Source: Imbricaverruca yamaguchii (lineage: Eukaryota; Arthropoda; Thecostraca; Neoverrucidae). Taken from it: a stretch of DNA of 64,000 bases. Positions 47,800-58,801 of this stretch are shown here, piece by piece. A program made the position numbers and the translations under genes. Positions within the stretch are counted from its first letter, which is position 1. Each line of letters starts with the position of its first letter. The stretch lies in assembly GCA_034440575.1 (NCBI GenBank), contig JAOTOL010001470.1:868501-932500 (forward strand), written 5' to 3'. Under the pieces are notes generated by a model. That model was not told the origin of the DNA. It made no database searches and worked only from the letters and a program-made list of their open reading frames with translations.

Positions 47800-48270
47800 A
47801 GCGGCGGCTATCGCACCAGCCGCGCCGACGTTCATCGCGTCCATGCTCATGATCGCGTCCATGTTCATCACGTCCATTCATCGTGTCCATGTTCATCGCG
47901 TCCATGCAACACCGACAAGCTCACAGGCGATAGCTGGGAAGATCACTGTACCTCCAGCCGCAACGACAACTCAAATTGACGGTTTCCGCATCTGTTGGCA
48001 ACCAGCAGATGCAACCACGACAAACAGCAGGTGTGTACTTGTAACCACTGCAGCGGAAACGAAGCCGCTGCTGCTCAATCAGAAACAGTTGTGAGTGAGT
48101 TGGACAACTCCCCACAAGCCGTGCCACATCAACAAACGAACAACAAACAACAAACGAACAACCAACAACACACGAACAACAAACGACAAACAGCAACGAA
48201 CAACAAACAACAAACGAACAACAAACAACAAACAAGACAAACAACAAGACCACGTCACAACAAACTTCGA
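47800..48270 (+). repeat. Simple tandem repeats between protease and reverse transcriptase
   Basis: About 47825-47905 repeats a (t/c)gttcatcgcgtccatg unit of about 15-18 bp. About 48125-48245 is a degenerate (aacaaacaac)n run. These lie where a BEL/Pao polyprotein should be continuous, so they look like an expansion that destroyed or replaced the linker. Confidence 0.75.
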
Positions 48271-48561
48271 ACGCACAAAAACATCAGGGTTATTGCAGTG
48301 CCTGCATCGACTCCTTCAATGTCGACATTAACTCCATCACCAAAACTCAACCGAGGTGTGTCATTCAGCACCTTCTATGACTTCATCACCAACAGGAGCA
48401 ATGGAACCTGTGGCTGGTGACGCTTCAAGGGAGTCCATCACCAACTGCACGCCACCTCTGGCTGTCTTGGTGAACTCCACGCTACATCCGAAGACAACAT
48501 ACTTCACCCGCTGGCTCACACTTCGTCCAGCGATAGCGATGTTGATCTTCAAGTCGAGCAT

Positions 48562-51500
48562 ATGTTTAACATCGAGAGTATAGGAATCAAGGAAGAAAAT
48601 GACGTATCATCTCAGGACGAAAATCTTGTGCGGGACTTCACCAAGGAAGTGGAGTTTAAGGACGGTAGATACTTCGTTAAGATCCCGTTTAACGAGAAGA
48701 TTTCACAAGTTCCGGAAAGCTATGAAATAGCCATGGCCACGATGAAGAAAGTTCACGACAGGCTGTCGAAAAAAGGCATGCTAGACGCTTACTCAGCTGT
48801 CTTTCTGCAACAACTGCGAGATGGCATCATTGAGGAGGTTGACTTGAAGACTGCCACAGCCAACCAACGAGTGTTTATTCCTCACCATGCCGTTATCAAG
48901 ACTGATGCACAAACCACAACGAAAATCCGCCCCGTCTTCAACTGCAGTCTCAAAATCGGAGACCTGCCATCATTGAACGACGCATGTTTCAAAGGAATCG
49001 ATCTTCTTAACGACCTGGTCACTCTGCTTCTGCGTTTCCGCACGAACAGACACGTACTCATGGCGGACATCGAGAAGGCCTTCCTGCAGATATACCTGAA
49101 GTATGAGGAAGATAAAGACCGATTCTGCTTCCTTTGGCAGAATGAAGAGGGCCTCAAAGCGTATCGTTTCCGGACGATCCTGTTCGGACTCAACTGCTCG
49201 CCGTTCATTCTCAACCGTGTTCTTCAACTTCATCTTGAAAAGTTTCCCGCTTCTGCGGCAGCCGTTGCTCTCAAGCAGTCGATGTACGTGGACAACTTTC
49301 TCTTCTCAACTTCAGAAGAACAGGTCCTTCACTCCGTCTACACCGACAGCATACAGATCCTACAGCAAGGAGGATTCAACCTTCGCAGTTGGGTTTCCAA
49401 TCACCAACCTCTCGTGGACACCATGGCGTCTCAAGGTACGCTGAATCATCATGACGCACCTGAAGAGAAAGCCCTCGGATACCTTTACGACACCAAGCGG
49501 GACATGATGTCACTGGCTGACTTCAGTTTCGAAGAGAAACCGCAACACATCACGAAACGACAGCTTCTGAGTAACATCAGTAAAGTTTTCGACCCACTCT
49601 CGCTGACCCTGCCTGTGAGCATCCGAGGAAGGCTCCTCATGAAGCAGGTGTGGAAGGAGGGAACAGCATGGGATGAAGACGTGTCACCCGATGTTTATCA
49701 GCAATGGACTCAGTTGAAGAACGACCTCCTACAGCTTCGTCAGCTTCAGATACCCAGGAAGACTGGAGAGACAGAGCAGAACGTGCCAGCAGAAATTCAT
49801 CTCTTCTGCGATGGAAGCAAGAAGGGTTACGGATTCGTCTGCTACCTGAAGCAGGAAGGCTCTGTGCCGCAACTGGTCTTCGCAAAGGGCAAACTTGCAC
49901 CGGACGACAAGAGCATCCCGCAGCTGGAGCTCCTCGCTGTCTTTCTAGCGTTAAAGTGCCTATCGCTGATTCTGGACTCTCTCGTTCTACCCGTCAGCCA
50001 CATCTACCTCTGGAGCGACGCTCAAGTAGTCCTCGAGTGGGTGTCAACAGGCTGCAAGTCGAAAAGCAAGTTCACCAGTAACCGGCTAGAAGATATCACC
50101 TCCATGAAGGTGAAGCTGCGAGAAAAGTATAAGTGCGAGCTCACCCATCACTACGTAGACTCCTCTTCGAACGTTGCAGATATGCTCACGCGTGGCATAT
50201 CTACAAGAGAACTAAGCAAGAAGCTGCATCAGTGGCTCCACGGACCGGACTGGCTCTCTGATGACTCAGAGAAATGGCCAACAAGTCCTCTGCACTGTCT
50301 GTCCGAAGATGCCAAGCAGACTGTCGATCTCCAGAATCGACTGACTGGAATGGAGGTACCAACAACTCCATCAACTGCACCCATCATGGACATCAATCAC
50401 TTCTCTTCACTGCGAAGACTACACCGAGTGACTGCACGCGTGTTCCAGTTTGTGAACAAGCTGAAGCGCAGGCAAGCCGACACTCAGCTACAAGCTGAGC
50501 AGTACTGGCTGAAGGTGATGCAAGTGGAGTCCTTCAACGCTGAACTCAAGTATCTGCACGACCTCAAGAAAGAACCAAGACCGACCAAGCCAGGGACACC
50601 CACGCCAAGGCTGGTGAGCGACCTAAACCTTTTCGTTGACCAACATGGATTACTGCGGTGTCAGGGCAGGCTATCCAAGCTGAACATGTACTCATATGCA
50701 GTGCATAATCCCATTCTTCTCGGCAAAAATCATCGGCTGACAACACTACAAATCGAAGACCAGCACTTGCAGTGCAAGCATCTTGGAGTCGGTACAACCC
50801 TCACCGAACTTCGGGAGAGAGGATTCTGGCTGCCGTGTGGACGCCAATGCGTGAAGCGAGTGCTCGCTGACTGCATCACGTGCAAGAAACTCAATGCGTT
50901 CGCATACGCTTACCCAAAGATGACCAACCTACCAAAAGAAAGAATGCAATTCATCAAATCGTTCAACGACACAGCCATTGACTACACGGGCCACATCTTT
51001 GTGGAAGAGCCAGATGGCAGCCTGAAGAAGATGTACATCGTGCTGTATACCTGTCTTGCTCTGCGCTGCATCCATCTAGATCTGGTACCAGACCTCAGCC
51101 TGCATGCATTCCTCCAGTCGTTCAGACGCTTCTGTAGCACCTACTGTGTTCCAGAGTCACTTTACACAGACAATGCGAAGCATTTCATAGCCAGCCAAAA
51201 GGTGCTGGGTAACATCTTCACCAGTAACGAATTTCAAGACCATCTGACTCAACACAACATCAAGCACAGCACGATACCCGTCTACGCCAGCTGGGTAGGA
51301 GGAGTCTATGAGAGACAGATCAAGACTGTGAAACAGTGCCTTTACAAAGTGGTAGGACGAGCAAAACTGGACTACTACGAGCTGCTTACCCAACTGAGTG
51401 AAATCCAGAACATCGTCAACAGTCGACCGATCACGTATGTGCACAGCGACCTTGATGAAATCGAGCCTCTGACTCCAAACAAGATTCTCAAGCTTCATAC

Positions 51501-52059
51501 GAACCCAAGACTCCAGCTAGTGGATAGTTCTGACGAACACGATCCTCTGTGGATGTCGACCGCTGAGGAAGCTCATCAGCAGCTGAATCACACACTGCAA
51601 GAACAACAGAAACTACTCGAACACTACAAGAACATGTGGTATGGTCACTACTTGCTCGGCCTCCGTGAGACAGCCCGGGAAGTTTTTCAGACTGCCTGGG
51701 AGGACAAGATCGCAGTCGGAGATATCGTGCTTATCAGCACAAAGAACAAGCCAAGAATCTTCTGGCATCTGGGAAGAGTTCTGAAGCTGCTTCACGGAGA
51801 TGATGGTCGTGTACGGCAAGTCCTACTGAAGACAAGCACCGGCCAAACGACTCGCTACTCTGTAGCACATCTCTACCCTCTCGAAATTCAGTGCACCCAT
51901 ACAGGACAGAGTCCACCAACAGACACTTCTCACCAAACAGATGATCCCATACAGAGCGTTCAACTGAGAGACGAGTCAGCTGTCAGGCAACCTAGACGGG
52001 AAGCAGCCATCCGACAGGACAAGTTGGTGAAGGGCCTGGCTTTAGCCGGCAACATATAG
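48562..52059 (+). CDS. BEL/Pao pol: reverse transcriptase, RNase H, integrase
   Basis: An uninterrupted 1165-codon frame. Reverse transcriptase: VFNCSLKIGDLPSLND, MADIEKAFLQI (catalytic Asp), then SMYVDNFLFS, where the active site is YVDN rather than YVDD, a variant I believe occurs in BEL/Pao lineages. RNase H: IHLFCDGSKKGYG, IPQLELLAV, YLWSDAQVVLEWV. Integrase: an HHCC-like zinc site (H-LQCKHLG then CITCKK), core DYTGHIF, LYTDNAKHF and VYERQIK with Glu, and a C-terminal domain with GDIVLISTKNKPR. The natural start probably lies upstream, in the broken polyprotein; 48562 is only the first ATG of the intact frame. It could act in trans on other copies if expressed. Confidence 0.92.
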   Translation: MFNIESIGIKEENDVSSQDENLVRDFTKEVEFKDGRYFVKIPFNEKISQVPESYEIAMATMKKVHDRLSKKGMLDAYSAVFLQQLRDGIIEEVDLKTATANQRVFIPHHAVIKTDAQTTTKIRPVFNCSLKIGDLPSLNDACFKGIDLLNDLVTLLLRFRTNRHVLMADIEKAFLQIYLKYEEDKDRFCFLWQNEEGLKAYRFRTILFGLNCSPFILNRVLQLHLEKFPASAAAVALKQSMYVDNFLFSTSEEQVLHSVYTDSIQILQQGGFNLRSWVSNHQPLVDTMASQGTLNHHDAPEEKALGYLYDTKRDMMSLADFSFEEKPQHITKRQLLSNISKVFDPLSLTLPVSIRGRLLMKQVWKEGTAWDEDVSPDVYQQWTQLKNDLLQLRQLQIPRKTGETEQNVPAEIHLFCDGSKKGYGFVCYLKQEGSVPQLVFAKGKLAPDDKSIPQLELLAVFLALKCLSLILDSLVLPVSHIYLWSDAQVVLEWVSTGCKSKSKFTSNRLEDITSMKVKLREKYKCELTHHYVDSSSNVADMLTRGISTRELSKKLHQWLHGPDWLSDDSEKWPTSPLHCLSEDAKQTVDLQNRLTGMEVPTTPSTAPIMDINHFSSLRRLHRVTARVFQFVNKLKRRQADTQLQAEQYWLKVMQVESFNAELKYLHDLKKEPRPTKPGTPTPRLVSDLNLFVDQHGLLRCQGRLSKLNMYSYAVHNPILLGKNHRLTTLQIEDQHLQCKHLGVGTTLTELRERGFWLPCGRQCVKRVLADCITCKKLNAFAYAYPKMTNLPKERMQFIKSFNDTAIDYTGHIFVEEPDGSLKKMYIVLYTCLALRCIHLDLVPDLSLHAFLQSFRRFCSTYCVPESLYTDNAKHFIASQKVLGNIFTSNEFQDHLTQHNIKHSTIPVYASWVGGVYERQIKTVKQCLYKVVGRAKLDYYELLTQLSEIQNIVNSRPITYVHSDLDEIEPLTPNKILKLHTNPRLQLVDSSDEHDPLWMSTAEEAHQQLNHTLQEQQKLLEHYKNMWYGHYLLGLRETAREVFQTAWEDKIAVGDIVLISTKNKPRIFWHLGRVLKLLHGDDGRVRQVLLKTSTGQTTRYSVAHLYPLEIQCTHTGQSPPTDTSHQTDDPIQSVQLRDESAVRQPRREAAIRQDKLVKGLALAGNI

Positions 52060-52145
52060 AAGGCCATCGACTACACATATGGCACAATGCATAGACACTT
52101 CCATTTCTATGCTAAACTCGAGTTTAGCATCTGTTTGTGGGAGGG

Positions 52146-52812
52146 TGCGAGAATTCTGCGCGCACATATTAATCACAGCATTTGAAATACAAGCGTTAAA
52201 TACATACATACATAACAATGCCACTTATTATCATTGCAACCACAACATTATAGTGCCACCATACTATCCCAACTCGAATGGTGTCCCGTCCTTCGATCCC
52301 TTTCAGGGGCAGGAGGGCCGGGCTGCTTGGCTTCGAGCGGTCACCTTCGGGGTCACGTTACAGTGATTCATACGGGTCGGCGCTTTGTCAGCGTCGGCCG
52401 CGACACGTGAGCAGTGGTCGGCCTCGGCAGTGAGACGCAAGAAGGGGTGGAGTGCGTGCTGCGTAAGCGCGTGGGACGAACGCTTGGACTGACCAAACTA
52501 CGACTACGACTACCAGTCAACTTTAACTTACCGGTGCTAGGGCTCACAAAACTCTAGCATCAAAGTGGATCAATATTCACAGAGTGCTGTGACTACCTGA
52601 AGTAATCGAAAGGTAAGCCCGGCCTCCGTGATTGCCCATTGACGTTGCGTTCCCCCGTGTTCATTACCTGCTACTGCCTATTCCATAATACCTCACTCGC
52701 CTATTAATTTCCTGAACTAATCAGACACCAAAACAAACAATTTCTTACGAACACAATTCAACTTCAACACCATCGATATCATCTGTGTAGGGTTCACAAA
52801 ATAATTCTTACA
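52146..52812 (+). repeat. 3' LTR of the BEL/Pao element
   Basis: 667 bp, identical by eye to the 5' LTR except for one extra C near 52655. Preceded by the purine tract gggaggg at 52139-52145. Confidence 0.93.
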
Positions 52813-53589
52813 GTTCTGACTATCTTAAGGTGAGGCAGGACGTGGATGTGGACTTGGACGATATGGGGTGAGTGGCACGTCAGTATCGTTAGCACCAGTC
52901 GACGTCTGGCAATGACATTATATGACATCATCACGAGACGCCAGTTGATGTCTAGTGGTGACGTAATTACTTGCATGGAGGTTCGCTGGGAAAGTTCGAT
53001 GAATTAATTTCGAAAATTGTTACTTTTCCCATCAACATTTACTTATGGAAAAGAAACTCGAATACCCCTTTGAGTCCTGATGCACCTCATATGTATGTTT
53101 AAATATGCCCCTAAATTGACTACCGAACCGAGGGACCGATTTTGTGTTTTTTACTGGGCCGATTGGCTTCTCGTCTACTGTTTTTTGGGGGGAGGGGCGT
53201 GAAGCAATTTCTTCGGAGCCGAAACGCACCTTTGAGTCCCTGGCGCTTTTTATGGTTACTTACTTTTTTGTGGACTCGCAGTGAACTTAAGGGACTGATT
53301 CGCTTCGAACCCTGTAACGTCTATTAGCCGGAAACGTTTTTTTAAGGACTACGTCGGTTTATGCGGGCCGCAGTCTGTTTTTATGTCCTAATGTGGTCTT
53401 CGTGACCCCGGTGCGACGTGGGTCTCGTCAGCCCCGCACGCTGCTCATCCCAATGTTTCCCAATAATTTCTACTACTTCTGATGTTTCATTAAACGGTCC
53501 GAAGGTGGGATAGCCGTTTTACTGCCGGAAATTGACTAACGCTTCCACTGCCGGATGTGCACTTGTCCTTTCACTGCCGGAACCACGCC
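52813..53589. other. Unassigned flank
   Basis: No gene is visible. The word actgccgga repeats three times within about 53519-53583, just upstream of the LINE fragment. Confidence 0.35.
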
Positions 53590-54690
53590 AATTGCTAGTC
53601 GCTTGCAGAGTCTAACGAGCCTCCCCTAGCGTTGAAACGTGAAATGTTTTGCCTACGGTATGCATGCAGATTACGGCAGTTCCTCACCCACCCCCACCTA
53701 CGATGCACTGTTCTCGCGACATACCTTCGTACTTCTTCCCAGTGGCAAAATCCTGACAGCTTTGCCGTTCCGTGTCAGAATTCGTGCTCTATTCGAGGAG
53801 AGTGGTGCAAGAGTCCGTCGGGTGATGCGTATGCGGAAACCGGCCGTGCTGCCCTGGAATCTGGTCTCCCCTATAGTCGACCTATCGCTCACACCGATGC
53901 GGAAGGATGATGTAACACCTGAGCCCTTCCGCATGCAAACACAAGAGGAGCACTTAGATATATATATCAGGGATATACACAAATATTTGCTGATGGGTCC
54001 AATAACAGCACCGTAGCGGGATGTGCTTTCGTGTATGGTACTTCTGCTCGATTTTGTTTACCTTGCCTGTATATGCTTCAGTGTATACATGCCAGCTGTT
54101 CGTAATAATTATGGCGCTTCCTTTCATCGAGGTGTCACAAGATGTTTCATATGTCATACTATCTGCCTCTCTTAGCACCATTTTGGCACTTCCCGCGTCT
54201 TACCTTACCGATGCTACTGATTGACTTTGACATGTCTCACTATTCTCGAACGAGACGGAAAAGGCGTCTGTTTGTGCTGGGTTCCGAGCCATGTAGGAAT
54301 TTGTGGAAAGGAGAGAGCCGATTCCGCAGCAAAATGGGCAGCTCAGAGACCCCAACATGCATTCTCCCACTTCCCGCCATGGATGGCATCTCGGGAATCA
54401 CATCGCATATGCATGCTAAGTGGCAGGGCAGTTGGAACGAGCAATCGAACAATAAGCTGCATTCAATAAAACCACACCTTGGACACTAGCCATCATGCTA
54501 TCTCAGATCCAGGAATGACGAGGTAACACCATGTAGATTGCGAACTGGCCACACACACGCTACTCACCAATGCCTCCTCTGTGGGGAAAAGAGGCTTAAG
54601 TGCCCTCGCTGTCTGGAAGCGCTTACGGTGCGACACGTGCACTTCTCGTGCAAATACTTTTCAAGGGAGCGAAGGTGTTTTTCTGAAATA
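53590..54690 (+). pseudogene. Jockey/I-like LINE 3' region (linker, RNase H, C-terminal zinc motif), decayed
   Basis: Pieces in changing frames include CFAYGMHADYG, TFVLLPSGKILTALPF and VDLSLTPMRKDDVTPEPF. At 54221 comes CWVPSHVGICGKERADSAA, the diagnostic end of a LINE RNase H domain. Further on, reading frames near 54550-54670 give LRTGHTH, CLLCGEKRLKCPRCLEAL and a final CKYF, the C-terminal Cys-His motif of such LINEs. Several frameshifts and stops make it dead. The same family appears at 58980-59475. Confidence 0.8.
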
Positions 54691-55587
54691 GAATCGAACA
54701 TTTAGCATATCGCGGCATTCTAGTAGGTGACTCGGAAATAATTAATCCTGGCAGTATATTCAGGTACCTAGGAGCGATATGATTGCATTCAATGCACTCA
54801 GCTCAGTAACACAATAGGACTTTTACATGCTAAATGAACGTTGATGGCGCTAGATGATTACAATTTTTGTTCGATGCGCCCTCAGACCCAAATTTATAAC
54901 TGATGTCTCTATGTGAATGTGTCTAGGGACGCTGCTAGGGGGGGATACGTCCCAGTCCACACCCTTAGAAGCCAAAATACACTTGATGAAACGATAACTT
55001 TTGAGATCTTCAACGGGTAAAACCCTAAACTTTCGCCCAGGAATTTCTGTTTCTTCACCCTTTTTGGTGTTTCTTCTGTTTCTTCACCCTTCACCCACGC
55101 CTGATCCTGAGGCGAATCCTTGCTGCGCCATTGAATGTGTCGCCGGTGCTGGCATGGGCCATTTCTGGTGGTAATGAGGAGGGAGTACCTCTAACTTAGT
55201 TAGAAAACGTGGTCCATAACTGGCTTATTCTAAAACGCAGCTGAATGACACAAGGTCAGGTCAACTCGTTCGGAAATTGTCACGCAGCATGTGCTGTTTC
55301 TGTGTGCCAGAAATGGACTCCAGTCATGGAAGAGCTGGACATCAATCGCACTGACTTCTGTCATCCTGAGGGAAGAGTGATTTTTGGTGGCGTACCGGAC
55401 TATGAAGGCCATTTGCGCCGCCTTTTCGTCATTCGCGGTGAGTTTTCAAATGTACTGAACCCGGCTCCGACCTCGTTAGGTCGTATTGACATCGTCAGCA
55501 CAGTCAACAACCAACGCCACGCCGACATGTGCCGGCGTTCCAGTGAGCCAGACAGCAGCCGAAGCCGAGTAGCAGTGACGGCGCCAT
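54691..55587. other. Unassigned; possible exon at 55245-55437
   Basis: An open frame from 55245 reaches a strong donor-like CGCG|GTGAGT at 55437 (FGGVPDYEGHLRRLFVIR). No acceptor or homology supports it, so it remains a weak exon candidate. Confidence 0.25.
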
Positions 55588-55858
55588 GACCGTCAGGTAA
55601 GCCAGCTGCCGGTGGTCCTCTGACCGTCAGCTTAGCCAGCAGCCGGCGGTCGTCTGACCGTCAGCTTAGCCAGCAGCCGGCGGTCGTCTGACCGTCAGCT
55701 TAGCCAGCAGCCGGTGGTCGTCTGACCGTCAGCTTAGCCAGTAGCCGGTGGTCGTCTGACCGTCAGCTTAGCCAGCAGCCGGTGGTCGTCTGACCGTCAG
55801 CTTAGCCAGCAGCCGGTGGTCGTCTGACCGTCAGCTCAGCCACCAGCCGGCGGGCACG
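55588..55858 (+). repeat. 34-bp minisatellite, about eight copies
   Basis: The unit gaccgtcagcttagccagca followed by gccggyggtcgtct repeats head to tail from about 55588 to 55858. The first and last copies are the most diverged. It ends about 85 bp before the kinase start codon, so it lies in the presumed promoter or 5' untranslated region. Confidence 0.92.
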
Positions 55859-55943
55859 ATGCCCGGCCGACCTGGGGTCGTTTGAGCGACCCCGTGTCGG
55901 CGCCGTTGGCTGCCGGCCACGTCTGACGCGCTGGGTGCGCGCC

Positions 55944-56272
55944 ATGTGCGTGACGCGCCTGACCGCGTACGTGCTGGTGTTCGTGGCGGCCAACGTGGTG
56001 GTGCTGCAGGCACACTGGACACAGCGTTGGCGAGAGCTGGCCGAGCGGAGCGCCTGGCGCAAGGCGGCCGGCGCCGACGCGTTAGCCAGGTGTTGGCCGA
56101 CGAGCTGGCCGACCGCGCCCTCGCCGTCAAGACGGTCAACGTGCACGGTCACAGCATGCGCCAGTGCCGCGCCGCCAGCATCAACCACACCGTCTGCTAC
56201 CAGTACACGGCACTCAAGATATATCGCGAGGTGCGCCTGATGCACCAGCTGCGGCACCACAACATCATCGAG
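55944..56272 (+). CDS. PKDCC/VLK-type secreted kinase, first exon, with one frameshift
   Basis: ATG at 55944 begins MCVTRLTAYVLVFVAANVVV, a signal peptide or signal anchor that fits a secretory-pathway kinase. The frame then moves by one base near 56080. The downstream frame encodes QVLADELADRALAVKTVNVH (likely ATP-site Lys), then RQC, NHTVCYQYTALKIYREVRLM (αC Glu) and HQLRHHNIIE, followed by a good donor GAG|GTCAGT at 56272 in phase 0. PKDCC-family kinases continue at this point with L-Y-G-aromatic-C, which is exactly how the exon at 17343 on the other strand begins. The frameshift may be a base-calling error in GC-rich DNA or a real lesion. Confidence 0.75.
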
Positions 56273-56698
56273 GTCAGTTTATTATTAGTTTATTATATCA
56301 GCTATATACACCGGTTATTACTAAGCAGAGCTTGTTTAAAAGGAGGCTGAGCTGTAGTGTGCTGAAATTAACCGGGATGCGCCCTCGATTTCATCAACGA
56401 CAGCACCCGACCTCCTGCATTAAGGGGCCGCCCACGATGGTCAGAGGCTCGGCCAGTGTTGCAAGTAACCGGTCATTCTGGAGATTTAGCTCCGAGGAGG
56501 TTGGGGCGAGTATCCGTTATCGTACGTGGTGTTGCAATCGTCGCGCTGCTCCCTGGTCGAGTTGGTCCGCAGGCTCATCGGCTGGTAGTGCCTGTTTCTT
56601 TATTGGGTGATTCACGACGCACGTTATGCACATTCAAGACAAATGGTACCGCCCACACTGTTTCGCCGGTGGACCGGGGGATTGGGAAATGTCCCGAG
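56273..56698. other. Intron start with SINE body fragment
   Basis: actaagcagagcttgttt at about 56320 matches the SINE body seen at 8155 and 44755. Nothing else is recognised. Confidence 0.45.
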
Positions 56699-56795
56699 CG
56701 GTGAGAGTGTTGAACCCCAAACCTTTGGTACCCAGAGCTCAACAACTTCACCACTCGGCCATCCCCACTCCACGGGTGGTGTTGCATAGGAAGGG
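56699..56795 (-). mobile_element. tRNA-Ser/Leu-derived SINE head
   Basis: The minus strand reads ggggatggccgagtggtgaa, gttgttgagctctggg, and then a B-box-like ggggttcaacac. This is the same layout as the copy at 37139 and is better preserved. There is no complete acceptor stem. Confidence 0.6.
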
Positions 56796-56859
56796 GCAAT
56801 TCGGCTATTCTGGTCCTCGGAGAGTCCATACCTACAATATCCAGTAATGTATTGAGTCA

Positions 56860-58801
56860 AATATCCATAATTTCAGACTCCGTCCACCGACCTTTGGCGG
56901 TTGCCTGAGGCTATATTCCGTACCGGCCTGCTACTAGCGGCAGCTGCTGTGGTAGCATTGTGTTCATCGACAAGCTACTGAAATCGGGACGAAGTGGCCA
57001 AGGTGGGTGGGTGGTGGTTTTTCTTCTCGCTGCTCCACAAACAACATGAGCAGGCACATTCAGCGCGGCAAGTGAGCTCTCCCACCCTAATTGACCCCGG
57101 GCGTTATGGACCGAGCCGCTCATTTAGCCGTTCTGGGCCGGTTCTAAACGTTAATCCGCCATAGGGAAATTTACTTCAAATCGTGATATAATCGGTGTAG
57201 CTACTAACTGACCGGGAAAACTAAAATTCGACGCCTGGTTCCAAATGGAACCAAGCTATAGCTATAAAATGCACTACTTGTGGCCGTAGTTGCCGTACTT
57301 AAGAGGCCAACTTGCATGAAATATTTGCATGCAAGCCGATTTTAACATTGGACATCCGTGAACTTTACATGCAAACCTGATCTTATTTAGTCCTCACCTC
57401 AACGGTGTCATCGTTTTCAAATTTCGACGCCCACTTTCAAGTTTAGCAATATCTAAGGCAACTGCCAAAAATATCCTGGATGTCGTACTATTGTAACTTT
57501 AGGGGCCAAATTGAATTGCATTTGCAATGTGCTGCTGTAAATGCCAAAATTCTTACTAGGTGCTATAGTTCAACCAATTAATCAGTGATTGTACACCTTT
57601 AACGTGATATATCACACATTCGACATTCGCATACATGCATTCAACACTGCATGCATTTGTTTGCAAAATGTGCAATTGGTGTGCGGCAACCATAAGGGGA
57701 AACAGCTAATTACTATGCTAAGTCAGTGTTCGGAATTCAGCGCACTCGTTTTAGCAGGCGCAAATGCACGTGCCATATTACGAACACCGCTGTTCAGTTC
57801 GGGGAACACGGAAATTCGTCTGTGCTATTTGCCGAACGCTTTTCTAACCCGATAAAGGCGGTGTTTTTATAAAATGCAATGTGTTCTTCAAAAATTAAAA
57901 GCTTTACACTTCTAAAGGTCAAAAGGCGTGTACCTTTCCGTGACCAGGCCTGAGCTTTACAAAAATAAATAATCCCGTATGATTTGACCACAAATGAATG
58001 CCTACTATGCCTCCTATTGGGAATATGCATAATAATTTCAAGTCCGTCACAAACAAAGTGACGAGAAGATAGTTCTGACCTCAGGATTGCTAAACACCCA
58101 GCCTGCCTCAGTCTTGTCCAGGAAAATTTTGCATTCAAACTCGGTCTAGCATGCTTAACACTGAGTGATTTAAAAAATCCTCTGGCTACTTAAGTCAATC
58201 GTAATACTCGCCATCTCCACACATCAATGAAGGAAGAACGCGCGGTGCAAGCACAATAAGGTGGGACACCTCAACATATGGCTCCAGCAGAAAAACACAA
58301 CTACAGCGAATGTCACACGCGCGCCATAAATGCAGAAGGCCGCCTGCAGGGAAGGGCAGACGAAAACTCACACATTATCAATATATTCCACTCATGATCA
58401 CTCAGAAATCCACTCAAGTTTGAATTTGTTGACTTCTTGCGTGGTATGTACAGCACGGATTGAGGAAAATGAGACACGGAATGGAAGGCAGGATACACCT
58501 TCGTGTAATGCTTGGCTAGCTGCTCAAGCAATTTCCTCATGTAACAATAAATATATAATATCCAGCAAATGGTTCTTCAAACCATCGGTCCCTAACGGAT
58601 TCTCCCTCATCAGTCAACACATGACTTCACCAGATTCAACTGCGGACTAGGCAGTAGGTCCCCATGCGCATTTTCAGCACCGCATGCTGCAGTGCACTCG
58701 AAAGCGGTACTTACCAAGATCTAAACAGCCATTCCCAGAGCGATTCAGTGCACTAGACGTTCACATCGTTGTGAAACGATCCAGCTCGGTGCGATGTAAA
58801 C
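56860..58801. other. Unassigned sequence
   Basis: If the kinase gene continues on the plus strand, this is intron. I found no LYG-type exon or other kinase exon here on either strand. Confidence 0.35.

Larger units (their letters stand above)
44860..52812 (+). mobile_element. BEL/Pao LTR retrotransposon, complete structure
   Basis: Two LTRs of 666 and 667 bp (44860-45525 and 52146-52812) flank gag, protease, reverse transcriptase, RNase H and integrase in BEL/Pao order. Both LTRs start TGCGAG and end CTTACA. A purine tract, gggaggg, directly precedes the 3' LTR. A 5-bp target duplication is expected, but the flanks (ctac before, gttct after) do not match. No primer-binding site was recognised. 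Confidence 0.93.

Noticed and set aside
55588..55858. CRISPR array
   Set aside because: The 34-bp units are directly adjacent with no spacers, and the genome is eukaryotic.
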